Assembly (NCBI GenBank): GCA_965248605.1
Contig: CBDFJV010000007.1
Coordinates: 1,364,001 to 1,428,000 of the forward strand
From: CAUZJF01 sp965248605
GTDB taxonomy: Bacteria; Chloroflexota; Dehalococcoidia; Lucifugimonadales; CAUZJF01
Length of the DNA stretch: 64,000 nucleotides
Direction of reading: 5' to 3'
Part shown: one piece after another, positions 48,696 to 56,166 of the stretch
Numbering within the stretch: the stretch's first letter is position 1
Layout of the letters: each line of letters starts with the position of its first letter
The notes under the pieces: generated by a model
Database searches by the model: none
Told to the model about the DNA's origin: nothing
What the model saw: only the letters and a program-made list of their open reading frames with translations
Position numbers and translations under genes: made by a program

Positions 48696-50489
48696 TCACA
48701 TAAGCCGAACAATCGAATAGACATCCACATTGTCAAGCGAGAAGGCTCCGTCCGAGAGCTCGATGTCCTGCTGCTCCGCGTCGGGGTCAGGCGAGAACCG
48801 CGTCGCCTGCGTGAACGTCTCGCCGGGCACGTTGACGCGCACTCGCACTGGGCCGGCGGGCGAGTCGGCGTAGTTGACCACGTGCACCAGGTGGGCCGAG
48901 CCGTCGCTCTTGCGCACCAGGTTCGCGATCACCCGGGATGGTCCTTCGACCTCGATTGGCTGGGGGTCGCTGGCCTCGCGGATGCTTCGTACGGTGTCGT
49001 CGGCGAGGCGGGAGTCTGGTGTCACCTCCGCCTCGGCGCGTTCGAGCGGCCGCTCACGCGGTCGGGCGAAGCCGTCGTATAGCGTGCTCGTGCCGGTCGC
49101 GATCACCGTCCCTCCGTTGGCTGAGTACTCGTCCAGGGCGGCGACTAGCTCGTCGCTCACCGCTTCCAGGTCGGGCAGGAGAATCGCGTCGTATTTCGAT
49201 AGCTGCTCCTTCGTCCACTTCTGCAACACGATCGCCTCGTACATCAAGCTGCCGTACGCCAGCGGATCGAGATAGTTCGGACGGCGACGCGGCCACTCCA
49301 TGACGACACCGATTTTGGCCACCGGCTCGACGTCGGTAAACAGTTCCGGATGGTCGCGATAGAAGAGGTTGTACGGCATGTGCGTGATCCCGTACGGGTA
49401 GCTTTGGAATGCCATGGCTTCAGCCATCGAGAACCGCGGGTCGGCATCCTCGACTGGGTGGTTCGTCACCACTGTCTTCCAACCGTCCGAGTCGGCGGCC
49501 AGATACCGCAAAAGATCGACGTTGTTCCAATCGGGTCCGGGCAGCCTCGTGTCCTGGGAATACAGCACGTTGCAGATGTCGTTGATGAAAGGGTAGAGGT
49601 GGTTGTTGGCCGAGAACGGCAGCGGCGACTTGAGGGTGAAGGCGTAGTCGCGGATATCCTTTAGCGCCTCGGTGAGCCTGTAGGCCATATACTGCTTGTG
49701 CAGGTATTCCCGGCTGTACGCATCCGCTTCACTGATCGCGCGCTTGGCTTCGTCGTCGGGTTCGCTGTAGATGCCCCGGGTTTCCCTGGGAGCGATCACC
49801 GGAAGCTCGTGACGCTGTCCGACCAGTCCCTCCGTGAAGTCGCCGAACCCCGCGTGGCATAGAGAGCAAGCGCAGTCGGCAAAAACGTTGTCGAAATAGA
49901 TGTGGTCGAGCCCGGCGTCAATGGCCATCTTGACCTTGGCCTTGATGTAGTCGATCCACTCCTGGCGGTTCACGCACGCGAGGTAGCGCCCTTTGCTGTT
50001 GCCGTACAGGTGGGGACTCCCGTCGCTGTAGACCGCCAGCCACTCCTTGAGGAAGGGCTCCTTTTCGAAGGCTTCTTTCCAGAAGATGTTGGTGATCGAC
50101 AGGTAGGCGCAGATACGCATGTCGCGCTCGTGGGCCTTGCGCGCGAAATCGGTCAAGATTCGCCGCTGGACCGCCTCGCCTTCGACCGAGAAACCACAGC
50201 TCCAGTTCACCTGGATCAGCGTCTTGCCGTGGGCCCGCATCTCGTCGAGGAACTCGTCCGAGTACTTGTTCGTCCGGTCCCAGACGGTACTAGGCGTGAC
50301 GTCGCCGGCGAACGCGCCGCCCGCGGAGAGCAGGTCCTCGACGGTGTGGCCGACCAGCGAGAACTGGGTCAGGACGAGCTTGGCCACCTCCGACGGGCCG
50401 GCGTGGTAGTTCTGGTACTGCGTGTGGCCCTTCCGGACCCATGCCGGGAGCTCGCGGCCGACCGTGTAGGTAGGGTATTGCTGGCTCAT
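48696..50489 (-). CDS. Putative TIM-barrel glycoside hydrolase with class-I-glutamine-amidotransferase-like (trimerisation) domain
   Basis: A 597-residue protein starting at ATG 50489 (MSQQYPTYTVGRELPAWVRK). Residues 20-370 look like a glycoside-hydrolase-type TIM barrel: TLIQVNWSCGF, DMRICAYLSITNIFW, AIDAGLDHIYFDNVFADCAC, where the Asp after YF is a candidate active-site residue. Residues 400-500 (KIGVVMEWPRRRP, LSKYDAILLPDLEAVSDE, NGGTVIATGTSTLYDG) resemble the GH42 trimerisation/amidotransferase-like domain, and a beta-sandwich ends the protein. C-x-x-C in CACSLCHAGFGDF is shared with such uncharacterised barrels. The frame extending upstream to 50753 has no support. Confidence 0.75.
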   Translation of the reverse strand: MSQQYPTYTVGRELPAWVRKGHTQYQNYHAGPSEVAKLVLTQFSLVGHTVEDLLSAGGAFAGDVTPSTVWDRTNKYSDEFLDEMRAHGKTLIQVNWSCGFSVEGEAVQRRILTDFARKAHERDMRICAYLSITNIFWKEAFEKEPFLKEWLAVYSDGSPHLYGNSKGRYLACVNRQEWIDYIKAKVKMAIDAGLDHIYFDNVFADCACSLCHAGFGDFTEGLVGQRHELPVIAPRETRGIYSEPDDEAKRAISEADAYSREYLHKQYMAYRLTEALKDIRDYAFTLKSPLPFSANNHLYPFINDICNVLYSQDTRLPGPDWNNVDLLRYLAADSDGWKTVVTNHPVEDADPRFSMAEAMAFQSYPYGITHMPYNLFYRDHPELFTDVEPVAKIGVVMEWPRRRPNYLDPLAYGSLMYEAIVLQKWTKEQLSKYDAILLPDLEAVSDELVAALDEYSANGGTVIATGTSTLYDGFARPRERPLERAEAEVTPDSRLADDTVRSIREASDPQPIEVEGPSRVIANLVRKSDGSAHLVHVVNYADSPAGPVRVRVNVPGETFTQATRFSPDPDAEQQDIELSDGAFSLDNVDVYSIVRLM

Positions 50490-50595
50490 GTTGATACTCT
50501 CGTTTGAATGGTGGGGATGTCGTTTGAGACCAGCGGTATTGTGCCACAGACTTGGCCCCGTTGCACCGTGTTTCTGCTGGCTGGCAACGGCCCGC

Positions 50596-50826
50596 GAAGG
50601 CGCGCGCAACCTATACGTGATGGAAGCCGACGGCTTCGACCAACGCCGGTTGACCGAGTTCGACTTTGGCCACACCTTCGAATGGGACCCGAGAGGCGAC
50701 CCGATAGTGATCGGCGCCCGGACGGAACGCAACTTCGAGATCTGGGCCGTCAATCCGGACAGCGGCGACGTGATGCGTCTCAGCGACGACCCGGCGGTCG
50801 ACGGCTGCCCCCACCCGAGGCCGTAG
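50596..50826 (+). pseudogene. 3' remnant of a PD40/TolB-like propeller gene
   Basis: EGARNLYVMEADGFDQRRLT, then FEWDPRGDPIVIGARTERNF and EIWAVNPDSGDVMRLSDDPA, with a normal stop at 50826, are about two blades of a PD40 propeller. The upstream codons of the open frame have no family resemblance and overlap the 5' flank of the glycoside-hydrolase gene. The 5' part is therefore lost. An intact relative is encoded at 44858-46744. Confidence 0.6.
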
Positions 50827-50876
50827 CCGGGCGGCAGTTGGGGCGAGGGATCGGCGGGACCTGGCCTGCCCGAGTG

Positions 50877-50905
50877 TTGAAACTGCCGAACTGTTGTGCT
50901 ATTAT
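50877..50905 (+). promoter_or_regulatory. Promoter-like TTGAAA-17-TATTAT
   Basis: TTGAAA (50877-50882), 17-bp spacer, TATTAT (50900-50905). RNA would start near 50912. The first convincing gene downstream is the DUF559 gene at 51183, giving a leader of about 270 nt that contains the palindromes. Apart from these, 50827-51100 shows nothing supportable. Confidence 0.45.
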
Positions 50906-51103
50906 ATCTTCTCTGGGGACTGATTCGGGTTTCCCATTGCCTTCAAGCAGATGTCGGCCTGTCGCTAAGTACATTCACACTAATGGTTTTGAATCGCGCT
51001 ATTGGTTTGTTGTAAGTCATGCGTAAGCTGATGTGTGCGGCTTTGGGATCCTCGCTGCACAACCGGTTAAGCAGCTTGTGAAAATGAGGTAATGGTCCAC
51101 CTC

Positions 51104-51180
51104 TGTCCCCCTTTTGAAAGGGGGTTGGGGGTCCGGCTCTGTCCCCCCTTCGAAAAGGGGGGTTGGGGGGATTTGACCCA
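51104..51180. repeat. Twin C5-6TTT..AAAG5-6 palindromes upstream of DUF559
   Basis: CCCCCTTTTGAAAGGGGG and then CCCCCCTTCGAAAAGGGGGG occur in tandem, each followed by GTTGGGGG. Similar palindromes follow the DUF559 gene (51549-51617) and recur at 51876-51903. They are the borders of a repeated module. Confidence 0.75.
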
Positions 51181-51210
51181 CGGTGATTAGATACAACCGC
51201 AAGCTGAAAG
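51131..51210 (+). repeat. 80-bp module (palindrome plus first DUF559 codons), copy 1
   Basis: From GTCCGGCTC to AAGCTGAAAG this matches 51863-51942 at 77 of 80 positions. It joins a palindrome to the ribosome-proximal region and first nine codons of the DUF559 gene. In copy 2 the start codon GTG has become GTA. Confidence 0.85.
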
Positions 51211-51599
51211 AGAAGGCCCGTCGCCTCCGTACGCAGATGACCGACAGCGAACGTGCGCTGTGGGGAAGGTTGCGCCGCAAGCAGGTCCAGTCGGTCCAGT
51301 TTTACAGACAGAAGCCAATCGGAAACTATATCGTGGACTTTTATGCTCCAAAGGCTAAGATAGTCGTCGAGGTAGGTGGCTCCCAGCATATGGAGAACGA
51401 GCAAGCAGCACTGGACCAACAGAGGGATGCCTTCCTCGTGTCCCAGGGTCTGCGGGTGTTCCGCTTCGACGGCCGCCAAGTGCTAAAGGAGATCGAAGGA
51501 GTGATGGAAGTGATACTTGCGGCAGTTTCGGAGTCGCTGGAGGCAAATCCCCCTGCCCCCCTTTGCGAGGGGGGCTCAATCCGTTCCCCCCTTTCGTAA
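51183..51599 (+). CDS. DUF559-domain protein (restriction-endonuclease-like fold)
   Basis: This 138-residue protein starts at GTG 51183. DUF559 proteins share the fold of very-short-patch-repair (Vsr) nucleases. Visible motifs are ERALWGRLRRKQVQSVQFYR, then QKPIGNYIVDFYAPKAKIVV with the catalytic Asp, EVGGSQH with the E-x-G-G-x-x-H set, and RDAFLVSQGLRVFRF. No partner methylase is present. The last codons (NPPAPLCEGGSIRSPLS) are encoded by palindromic repeat sequence, so the stop itself lies in a repeat. Genes of this family are often isolated and set in such palindromes, which hints at mobility. Confidence 0.87.
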   Translation: MIRYNRKLKEKARRLRTQMTDSERALWGRLRRKQVQSVQFYRQKPIGNYIVDFYAPKAKIVVEVGGSQHMENEQAALDQQRDAFLVSQGLRVFRFDGRQVLKEIEGVMEVILAAVSESLEANPPAPLCEGGSIRSPLS

Positions 51600-51617
51600 A
51601 GGGGGTTAGGGGGATTT
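51549..51617. repeat. Palindromes at the 3' end of DUF559
   Basis: CCCCCCTTTGCGAGGGGGG and CCCCCCTTTCGTAAAGGGGG, bordered by AATCCCCCT and AGGGGGATTTG. They overlap the last codons and the stop of DUF559. They mirror the upstream palindromes. Confidence 0.75.
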
Positions 51618-51670
51618 GCCGCTCCGCTTCCCAGGATGACAATCAAAACCTGCGTGACTCACGACTACTA

Positions 51671-51801
51671 CTAGTAGACCGAAATCTTTGAAATGAGGGG
51701 TAGCCGAGATTGGCGTGCTACGACGACAGGGCGGGTTTCAAACCCGCCCCTACCAAGCCGTAACCTCAGAACCCTTCAATACTAGGATGTTGGACCACTA
51801 G
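51671..51801. mobile_element. 131-bp CTAG-bounded MITE-like element, copy 2
   Basis: CTAG at 51671-51674 and 51798-51801, the same 127-bp period and identical sequence to the copies at 43028 (reverse) and 56773 (same orientation). It lies between genes, 70 bp after DUF559, so this insertion is neutral. Confidence 0.85.
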
Positions 51802-51862
51802 GTGTAGTCAACAGAATTCCACAGAATTCAACACACGGTAAGGTTGTCGACCCGCTCGTGGT

Positions 51863-51942
51863 GTCCGGCTCCGTCCCCCCTTTGAAAAGGGGGGTTGGGG
51901 GGATTTGACCCACGGTAATTAGATACAACCGCAAGCTGAAAG
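51863..51942 (+). repeat. 80-bp module, copy 2 (beheaded DUF559 start)
   Basis: This matches 51131-51210 at 77 of 80 positions, then diverges. The DUF559 start codon reads GTA, and after KLK the frame leaves the family. It is a stranded 5' end of a former DUF559 module or a copy of its border. Confidence 0.8.
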
Positions 51943-52002
51943 TGAGCAACCATACATCCGCAGGGCGGACGAAACGCATGAAAGCAACTCGCTTTGCCGC
52001 AT

Positions 52003-52071
52003 ACGTAGGGGCAGTGCCACCGAGCCTGCCCTGGCGCTCCCGCAAGGCCCTCAAAACGAGCAGTTACTTGA
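52003..52071. repeat. Dispersed intergenic repeat R, copy 2
   Basis: This shares ACGTAGGGGCAGTGCC, GCCTGCCC, GGCG, CCCGC and GAGCAGTTACTTGA with 4485-4555. It is followed by two GCTCGTGGTGAGCC repeats (52085-52125). No coding function is apparent. Confidence 0.6.
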
Positions 52072-52302
52072 GAGCCTGCCGACCGCTCGTGGTGAGCCCC
52101 TCGACCCGCTCGTGGTGAGCCTGTCGAACCATGTACCACGCTAGATTGGTCTGTTCGTACCTGGGCGGTCAAGGGTGTTTGCGTAGAATACATGTGGAAC
52201 CCTGTGGACGGGGCGAGCGGACTGTAGAAACCCGAATCGAAACCATTTGGTCCCTAGATGCATCTAACTGGTGAGCTAGCACGTAGTAGGGACACAAGGG
52301 CT

Positions 52303-52577
52303 GACCGGCGACGCGTGTACCGGCGTTTTTCACGTTTTCTTCATGCCGGTCTTTTGTTCGTTGACGCGGAACCGACTTTGGTGCAGTGCAATCAACTGTG
52401 AGGGTGATGAAAACCGGAAACGGAAGTAGTGCACATAGACTCCTATGCCAACACACATGAGGGCCTATCTTTTTTCGGGTTGGTAACGTTGTAAGTGGTA
52501 AGGGGCAAAGCGCCGACTTTCTGATATGACCGGATGGGAGTCCGGATGAGTCACGCCCTTGGGCCCCCAATATTGGG
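52303..52577 (+). promoter_or_regulatory. Structured leader before the sigma-factor gene
   Basis: The last 300 bp or so before the sigma gene contain no ORF. GACCGGC (52303), ACCGGC (52319) and GCCGGTC (52345, followed by TTTT) allow two mutually exclusive hairpins. Further on, CCGGA-TGGGAG-TCCGG can pair. A perfect 12-bp palindrome CCCAATATTGGG (52566-52577) sits 18 bp before the ATG and could be an operator. No known riboswitch class is recognised. Confidence 0.4.
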
Positions 52578-52595
52578 CTGGTTGGAATCGAGGAA

Positions 52596-54005
52596 ATGAA
52601 CATACAACGAGACGTACTAGAGCAGTCTCATGACCCGGCCAACACGATCACCCGCGCTGGCGATGCCTGGGAGGCCGCGGAAAGCGCGGAGCCTGAGGTG
52701 ACCGACGACGGCTCCGATGCGGTCAAGGACTACCTGCGCGGCGCAGCCAAGCATCAGCTCCTGACGCGCGCCGAAGAAGTTCAGCTCGCCCTGGCCGTGG
52801 AGGGGTGGGTGAAGGTCAAGGCCGTTCGCAAGGAGCTGCAGGAGTCCATGGGTCGCTGGCCGAGCGCTGCGGAGGTGGGCGTCGAGCTCACCTGGAAGCT
52901 GCGGGAGTATCGGCCGTACCTGGATGCCATCGCGGACGTCGTCGGTATGTCCGCCGATGGAAACACGCTCGAAAAGCTGCTTTCCGCCACTGAGATACGC
53001 GAGGTTCTCGACGGGCCGCTGCCGGTCGAGGTCAAGGACCGCGTTGCGGAAAAGCTGGGAGAGACGCCCGAAGAATCTCTTGCCGCCGTGGCCGAGCTTT
53101 CGCGGCTGTCCCGAGCGCTGCCTCCCCTCGTGCTAGACGTGCTGGAGGGTGAGTTCGACAGGACCGGCGAGCCGAGGGCTCAGCACACTGAGATCGAAAT
53201 GCTACGCGACCGAGAGCCCGCGCTCAATGCCTGGTGGCGCGACGTCGAGCGGGCAGGACAGCATGCGGCGGACGAGTTCACCAAGGCAAACCTGAGGCTC
53301 GTTGTGAGCGTGGCCAAGAAGTATACGGGCAGGGGACTTCCGCTGCTGGACCTTATCCAGGAAGGCAACCTGGGCCTGATGCGGGCCACGGAGAAGTTCG
53401 ACATTCACAAGGGTTACAAGTTCAGCACCTACGCCACCTGGTGGATTCGCCAGGGGGTGACAAGGGCGCTGGCCGACCAGAGCCGCGCCATTCGGCTCCC
53501 AGTGCACGTCGTAGAGCGGGTACAGCGCCTCAACAGCGCCGAACGCGACCTTGTGAAGCGGTTCGGTAGAGAGCCGACCTTGATGGAGCTGGGCACCGAG
53601 CTAGAAATGACGGTCGAAAACATTGAGGACCTGAAGCGGCGCAGACAGCACACGATCTCCCTCGACCTGCCGGTCGGCAAGGAAGGGGAGTCGTCCCTTG
53701 AGGACTTCATCGAGGACAAAACCGGCTGGGGCCCTGAGGAAGTCGCGATACGGCAGCTTACCCGCGAGGGGGTGCTAAAGGCCGTACGCGAGCTGCCGCC
53801 CAGGTTGGCGCTCTTGCTTGAGCTGAGGTTCGGGCTCCACGATCAGCGGGCCAGGACACTCGAAGAGGTTGGACGCGAGCTGGGCGTCACTAGGGAGAGG
53901 ACTCGGCAGTTAGAGCGCCAGGCGCTCGACAAGCTGCGCGCCTCCCGGCGCCTACCGGAGCTGACCGACGAGATGGAAGTCGAAGAGGCCAATACGGCGG
54001 CGTAG
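52596..54005 (+). CDS. RNA polymerase sigma factor, sigma-70 family (RpoD/SigA-like)
   Basis: A 469-residue primary-type sigma factor. Region 1.2 is DAVKDYLRGAAKHQLLTRAE; region 2 is FTKANLRLVVSVAKKYTGRG, then LPLLDLIQEGNLGLMRATEK and GYKFSTYATWWIRQGVTRAL with the -10-melting aromatics and IRLPVHVVE. Region 3 follows, and region 4.2 is TLEEVGRELGVTRERTRQLE, the -35-binding helix-turn-helix. A spacer of about 150 residues between regions 1.2 and 2.1 is shorter than in E. coli RpoD. The ending (TRERTRQLERQALDKLR) differs from the usual REKIRQIEAKALRKLR, so it may be a group-2 paralogue. ATG 52596 follows GAGGAA directly, which is tight. Confidence 0.9.
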   Translation: MNIQRDVLEQSHDPANTITRAGDAWEAAESAEPEVTDDGSDAVKDYLRGAAKHQLLTRAEEVQLALAVEGWVKVKAVRKELQESMGRWPSAAEVGVELTWKLREYRPYLDAIADVVGMSADGNTLEKLLSATEIREVLDGPLPVEVKDRVAEKLGETPEESLAAVAELSRLSRALPPLVLDVLEGEFDRTGEPRAQHTEIEMLRDREPALNAWWRDVERAGQHAADEFTKANLRLVVSVAKKYTGRGLPLLDLIQEGNLGLMRATEKFDIHKGYKFSTYATWWIRQGVTRALADQSRAIRLPVHVVERVQRLNSAERDLVKRFGREPTLMELGTELEMTVENIEDLKRRRQHTISLDLPVGKEGESSLEDFIEDKTGWGPEEVAIRQLTREGVLKAVRELPPRLALLLELRFGLHDQRARTLEEVGRELGVTRERTRQLERQALDKLRASRRLPELTDEMEVEEANTAA

Positions 54006-54047
54006 CTACCGTTGCGCCGCCGGCCTTTCTGGGCCGCGCCCAGATCG

Positions 54048-54899
54048 CTACCCGGGCGTGGTTGCCGTCGTCTCTTTCTCGGCTTCTGCGGCGTCCTGAG
54101 TCACCGATGTGTCGCCGTTGGTAGCCGATTTGGCCGACTCGATGCTCGCGCGGAGCGCCTCCATCAGGTCGCCGACCTTCTGTTGCATCGGCGCTGGCGC
54201 CGCGACGACGGCGTCGGGCGCGCCGAGCTTCGCTTCGATCGCCTTCTCCAGGGCGCCGCGGTACTCGTCCCGGTAAAGCTCCGGCTCGAAATCTCCGGTC
54301 AACTGGTCGATAAGCATGGTCGCCATCGTGAGCTCTTGCTCGCTGATGGCATCTTTCTCCTCGGCCATGTCAAGCTCTTGGTAGCCACGTATCTCGTCCG
54401 GGTAGTACATCGTCGCCATGATGATCCCGCCGTCGAAGGGCCGGAGGCTGCACAGGTGCTCCTTCTGGCGGAGAGAGACCTTTGCGATCGCGATTCGGTT
54501 CGTCTTCTCGAGCGCCTCTTTCAGGAGAGCGAAGGGCTTCTGCCCGACCATCTCCGGCTCCAGGACGTAGCTCTTGTCGAAGAAGACCGGGTCGATGTCG
54601 GTCAGGTTTACAAATCGAGTGATCTCGATGTTTCGAGTGGATGGTAAGGGCAGGCTCTCGAAGTCGTTCGGCTCCATGCGGACGTACTGGTCCTTCGTGT
54701 ACTCGTAGCCCCGCACGACCTCAGAGTAGTCGACGTACTCCTCGTCGGTCTCGCAGTAGCGCCGCTGTCTGAGACGGGTGTTGCAGGTCTTGTGAAGTGT
54801 TACGAACGCGATGTCCTTGCTCTGCGTTGCGGGATACAGCTTGATCGGTATCGCGACCATGCCGAAGCTGACCGCGCCCTTCCAGATCGTCCTGGGCAT
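54048..54899 (-). CDS. ku: Ku protein (bacterial non-homologous end joining)
   Basis: A 283-residue Ku-core protein. MPRTIWKGAVSFGMVAIPIK is the invariant bacterial Ku start; GYEYTKDQYVRMEPNDFESL, VFFDKSYVLEPE and ISEQELTMATMLIDQLTGDFEPE are other family blocks. It forms a ring on broken DNA ends and recruits the ligase. The tail is acidic and Ala/Thr rich instead of Lys rich, unlike some Ku with extended DNA-binding tails. AGGAGGTGAAGGC precedes ATG 54899. The gene lies 139 bp downstream of the ATP-dependent ligase gene on the same strand, with an AT-rich TATATATATA tract between them that may hold its own promoter. Confidence 0.94.
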   Translation of the reverse strand: MPRTIWKGAVSFGMVAIPIKLYPATQSKDIAFVTLHKTCNTRLRQRRYCETDEEYVDYSEVVRGYEYTKDQYVRMEPNDFESLPLPSTRNIEITRFVNLTDIDPVFFDKSYVLEPEMVGQKPFALLKEALEKTNRIAIAKVSLRQKEHLCSLRPFDGGIIMATMYYPDEIRGYQELDMAEEKDAISEQELTMATMLIDQLTGDFEPELYRDEYRGALEKAIEAKLGAPDAVVAAPAPMQQKVGDLMEALRASIESAKSATNGDTSVTQDAAEAEKETTATTPG

Positions 54900-55038
54900 G
54901 CCTTCACCTCCTCGAACTGATCACACCAAAGTCATTCCACTCTATGCGCTTATATATATATGTCGCTAGGAGATCGAGGGACCTGTTTCGGGGTTGTCCC
55001 GACTGTGTTCGGCCATACCGCGGACCGCTCACCTACTG

Positions 55039-56049
55039 CTATCCGACCGGCAGCGCACTAGGCCAGCCGGGCGCGTGGTCGATCTTGCATTCGGATGGCG
55101 ATTTGTCCTCGCGTTGGGTCACGTACACCGGGTAGCGCAGCTCGCCGTCCATCGTGAACTCGCCGTACTCGACTCGGCAGACGATCTCGGGCCGGCACCA
55201 GAAGACGAACTTCTGTAGCTGCGGTTCGCTGTCGAATGGGCTGAAGTCCGTATGGAGGGGCTGCAAGACCGAGTGGATGCGCTTGGCCTCGGCACCGGTG
55301 AAGCCATTGCCGGCTTGGCCTACGTAGATCAGGCGCTGGTTCCGGTCGTAGAGGCCTAGCAGCAGCGAGCCGAACAGCTCCTTGCGCTGGCCGCCGAACG
55401 CGTAGCCGCCGACGACGAACTCGCACTCCCTCACCCGTTTGACTTTGTGCCAGCTCGGGCTGCGTTTGCCTGGGTAGTAGGCGCTCGACTTCTCCTTGGC
55501 CATAATCCCTTCGAGGAAGTGGTCGCACGTCGCTTTGTAGAACGCCTTGCCGTCGTTCTCGATGTACTCACCCGGCTGCGCCACGTCTGACGAGTCGAGC
55601 ACGTACTGCAGGAGCTGCTTCCTGAGCATTAGCGGCTCGTCCATCACCGACCGCCCGTCGGCGTAGAGGATGTCGAAGGCGAGGTAATGAGCGCGAGGGC
55701 GGCGGACGGTCTGTCCGGCCTCCTGACGATGGAGGCGGCGCGACATCAGCTGGAAACTCGGTTGCCCGTCTTTGTCGAAACAGACGAGCTCGCCGTCCAG
55801 CACGGCCTGGTCGGCCTTGACGGAACTCGGCAGCTCGTGGAGCTCGGGGAACTGGGACGTCACATCGCGGAGGGTGCGGGTCTGCAGGCGGACTTTCCCG
55901 TCCTCGATGAACGCGAGCGTGCGAATGCCGTCCCACTTGAGCTCGAAGATGTGGTCCGGCGAGTCGAAGGGCTCCCGCGTAAGGTGCGCGAGCATGGGCT
56001 TGATGGTCGCCGGTAGGGTCCTGGAATCCACCAGGCCGGAAATCGTCAC
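55039..56049 (-). CDS. ATP-dependent DNA ligase (LigD ligase-domain type, stand-alone)
   Basis: A 336-residue ligase with both nucleotidyltransferase and OB-fold parts. Motif I with the adenylated lysine is ELKWDGIRTLAF; GELVCFDKDGQPSFQ is motif III, HFLEGIMAKEKSSAY motif IV and SWHKVKRVRECEFVVGG motif V. GTG 56049 is chosen because GGAGG stands 9 nt upstream; the longer frame from ATG 56124 lacks a ribosome site. The polymerase and phosphoesterase domains of full LigD are missing here, so the Ku/ligase pair forms a minimal end-joining set unless those parts are encoded elsewhere. Confidence 0.9.
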   Translation of the reverse strand: MTISGLVDSRTLPATIKPMLAHLTREPFDSPDHIFELKWDGIRTLAFIEDGKVRLQTRTLRDVTSQFPELHELPSSVKADQAVLDGELVCFDKDGQPSFQLMSRRLHRQEAGQTVRRPRAHYLAFDILYADGRSVMDEPLMLRKQLLQYVLDSSDVAQPGEYIENDGKAFYKATCDHFLEGIMAKEKSSAYYPGKRSPSWHKVKRVRECEFVVGGYAFGGQRKELFGSLLLGLYDRNQRLIYVGQAGNGFTGAEAKRIHSVLQPLHTDFSPFDSEPQLQKFVFWCRPEIVCRVEYGEFTMDGELRYPVYVTQREDKSPSECKIDHAPGWPSALPVG

Positions 56050-56166
56050 CGAGGCGGGCCTCCAATCGGTCGCTGCCAGACATGGTAATGCCGGGGGAAG
56101 TAGCACGCAAGTTTCAAATCGCATTGCGGTACGTCGGTTTGACTTTGCAGACTGGACTGTACGATC

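Noticed and set aside
52480..52595. A known riboswitch (c-di-GMP or similar) before the sigma gene
   Set aside because: GGGGCAAAGCGCC and CCGGATGGGAGTCCGG loosely recall such elements, but the conserved core bases and stem order do not fit.
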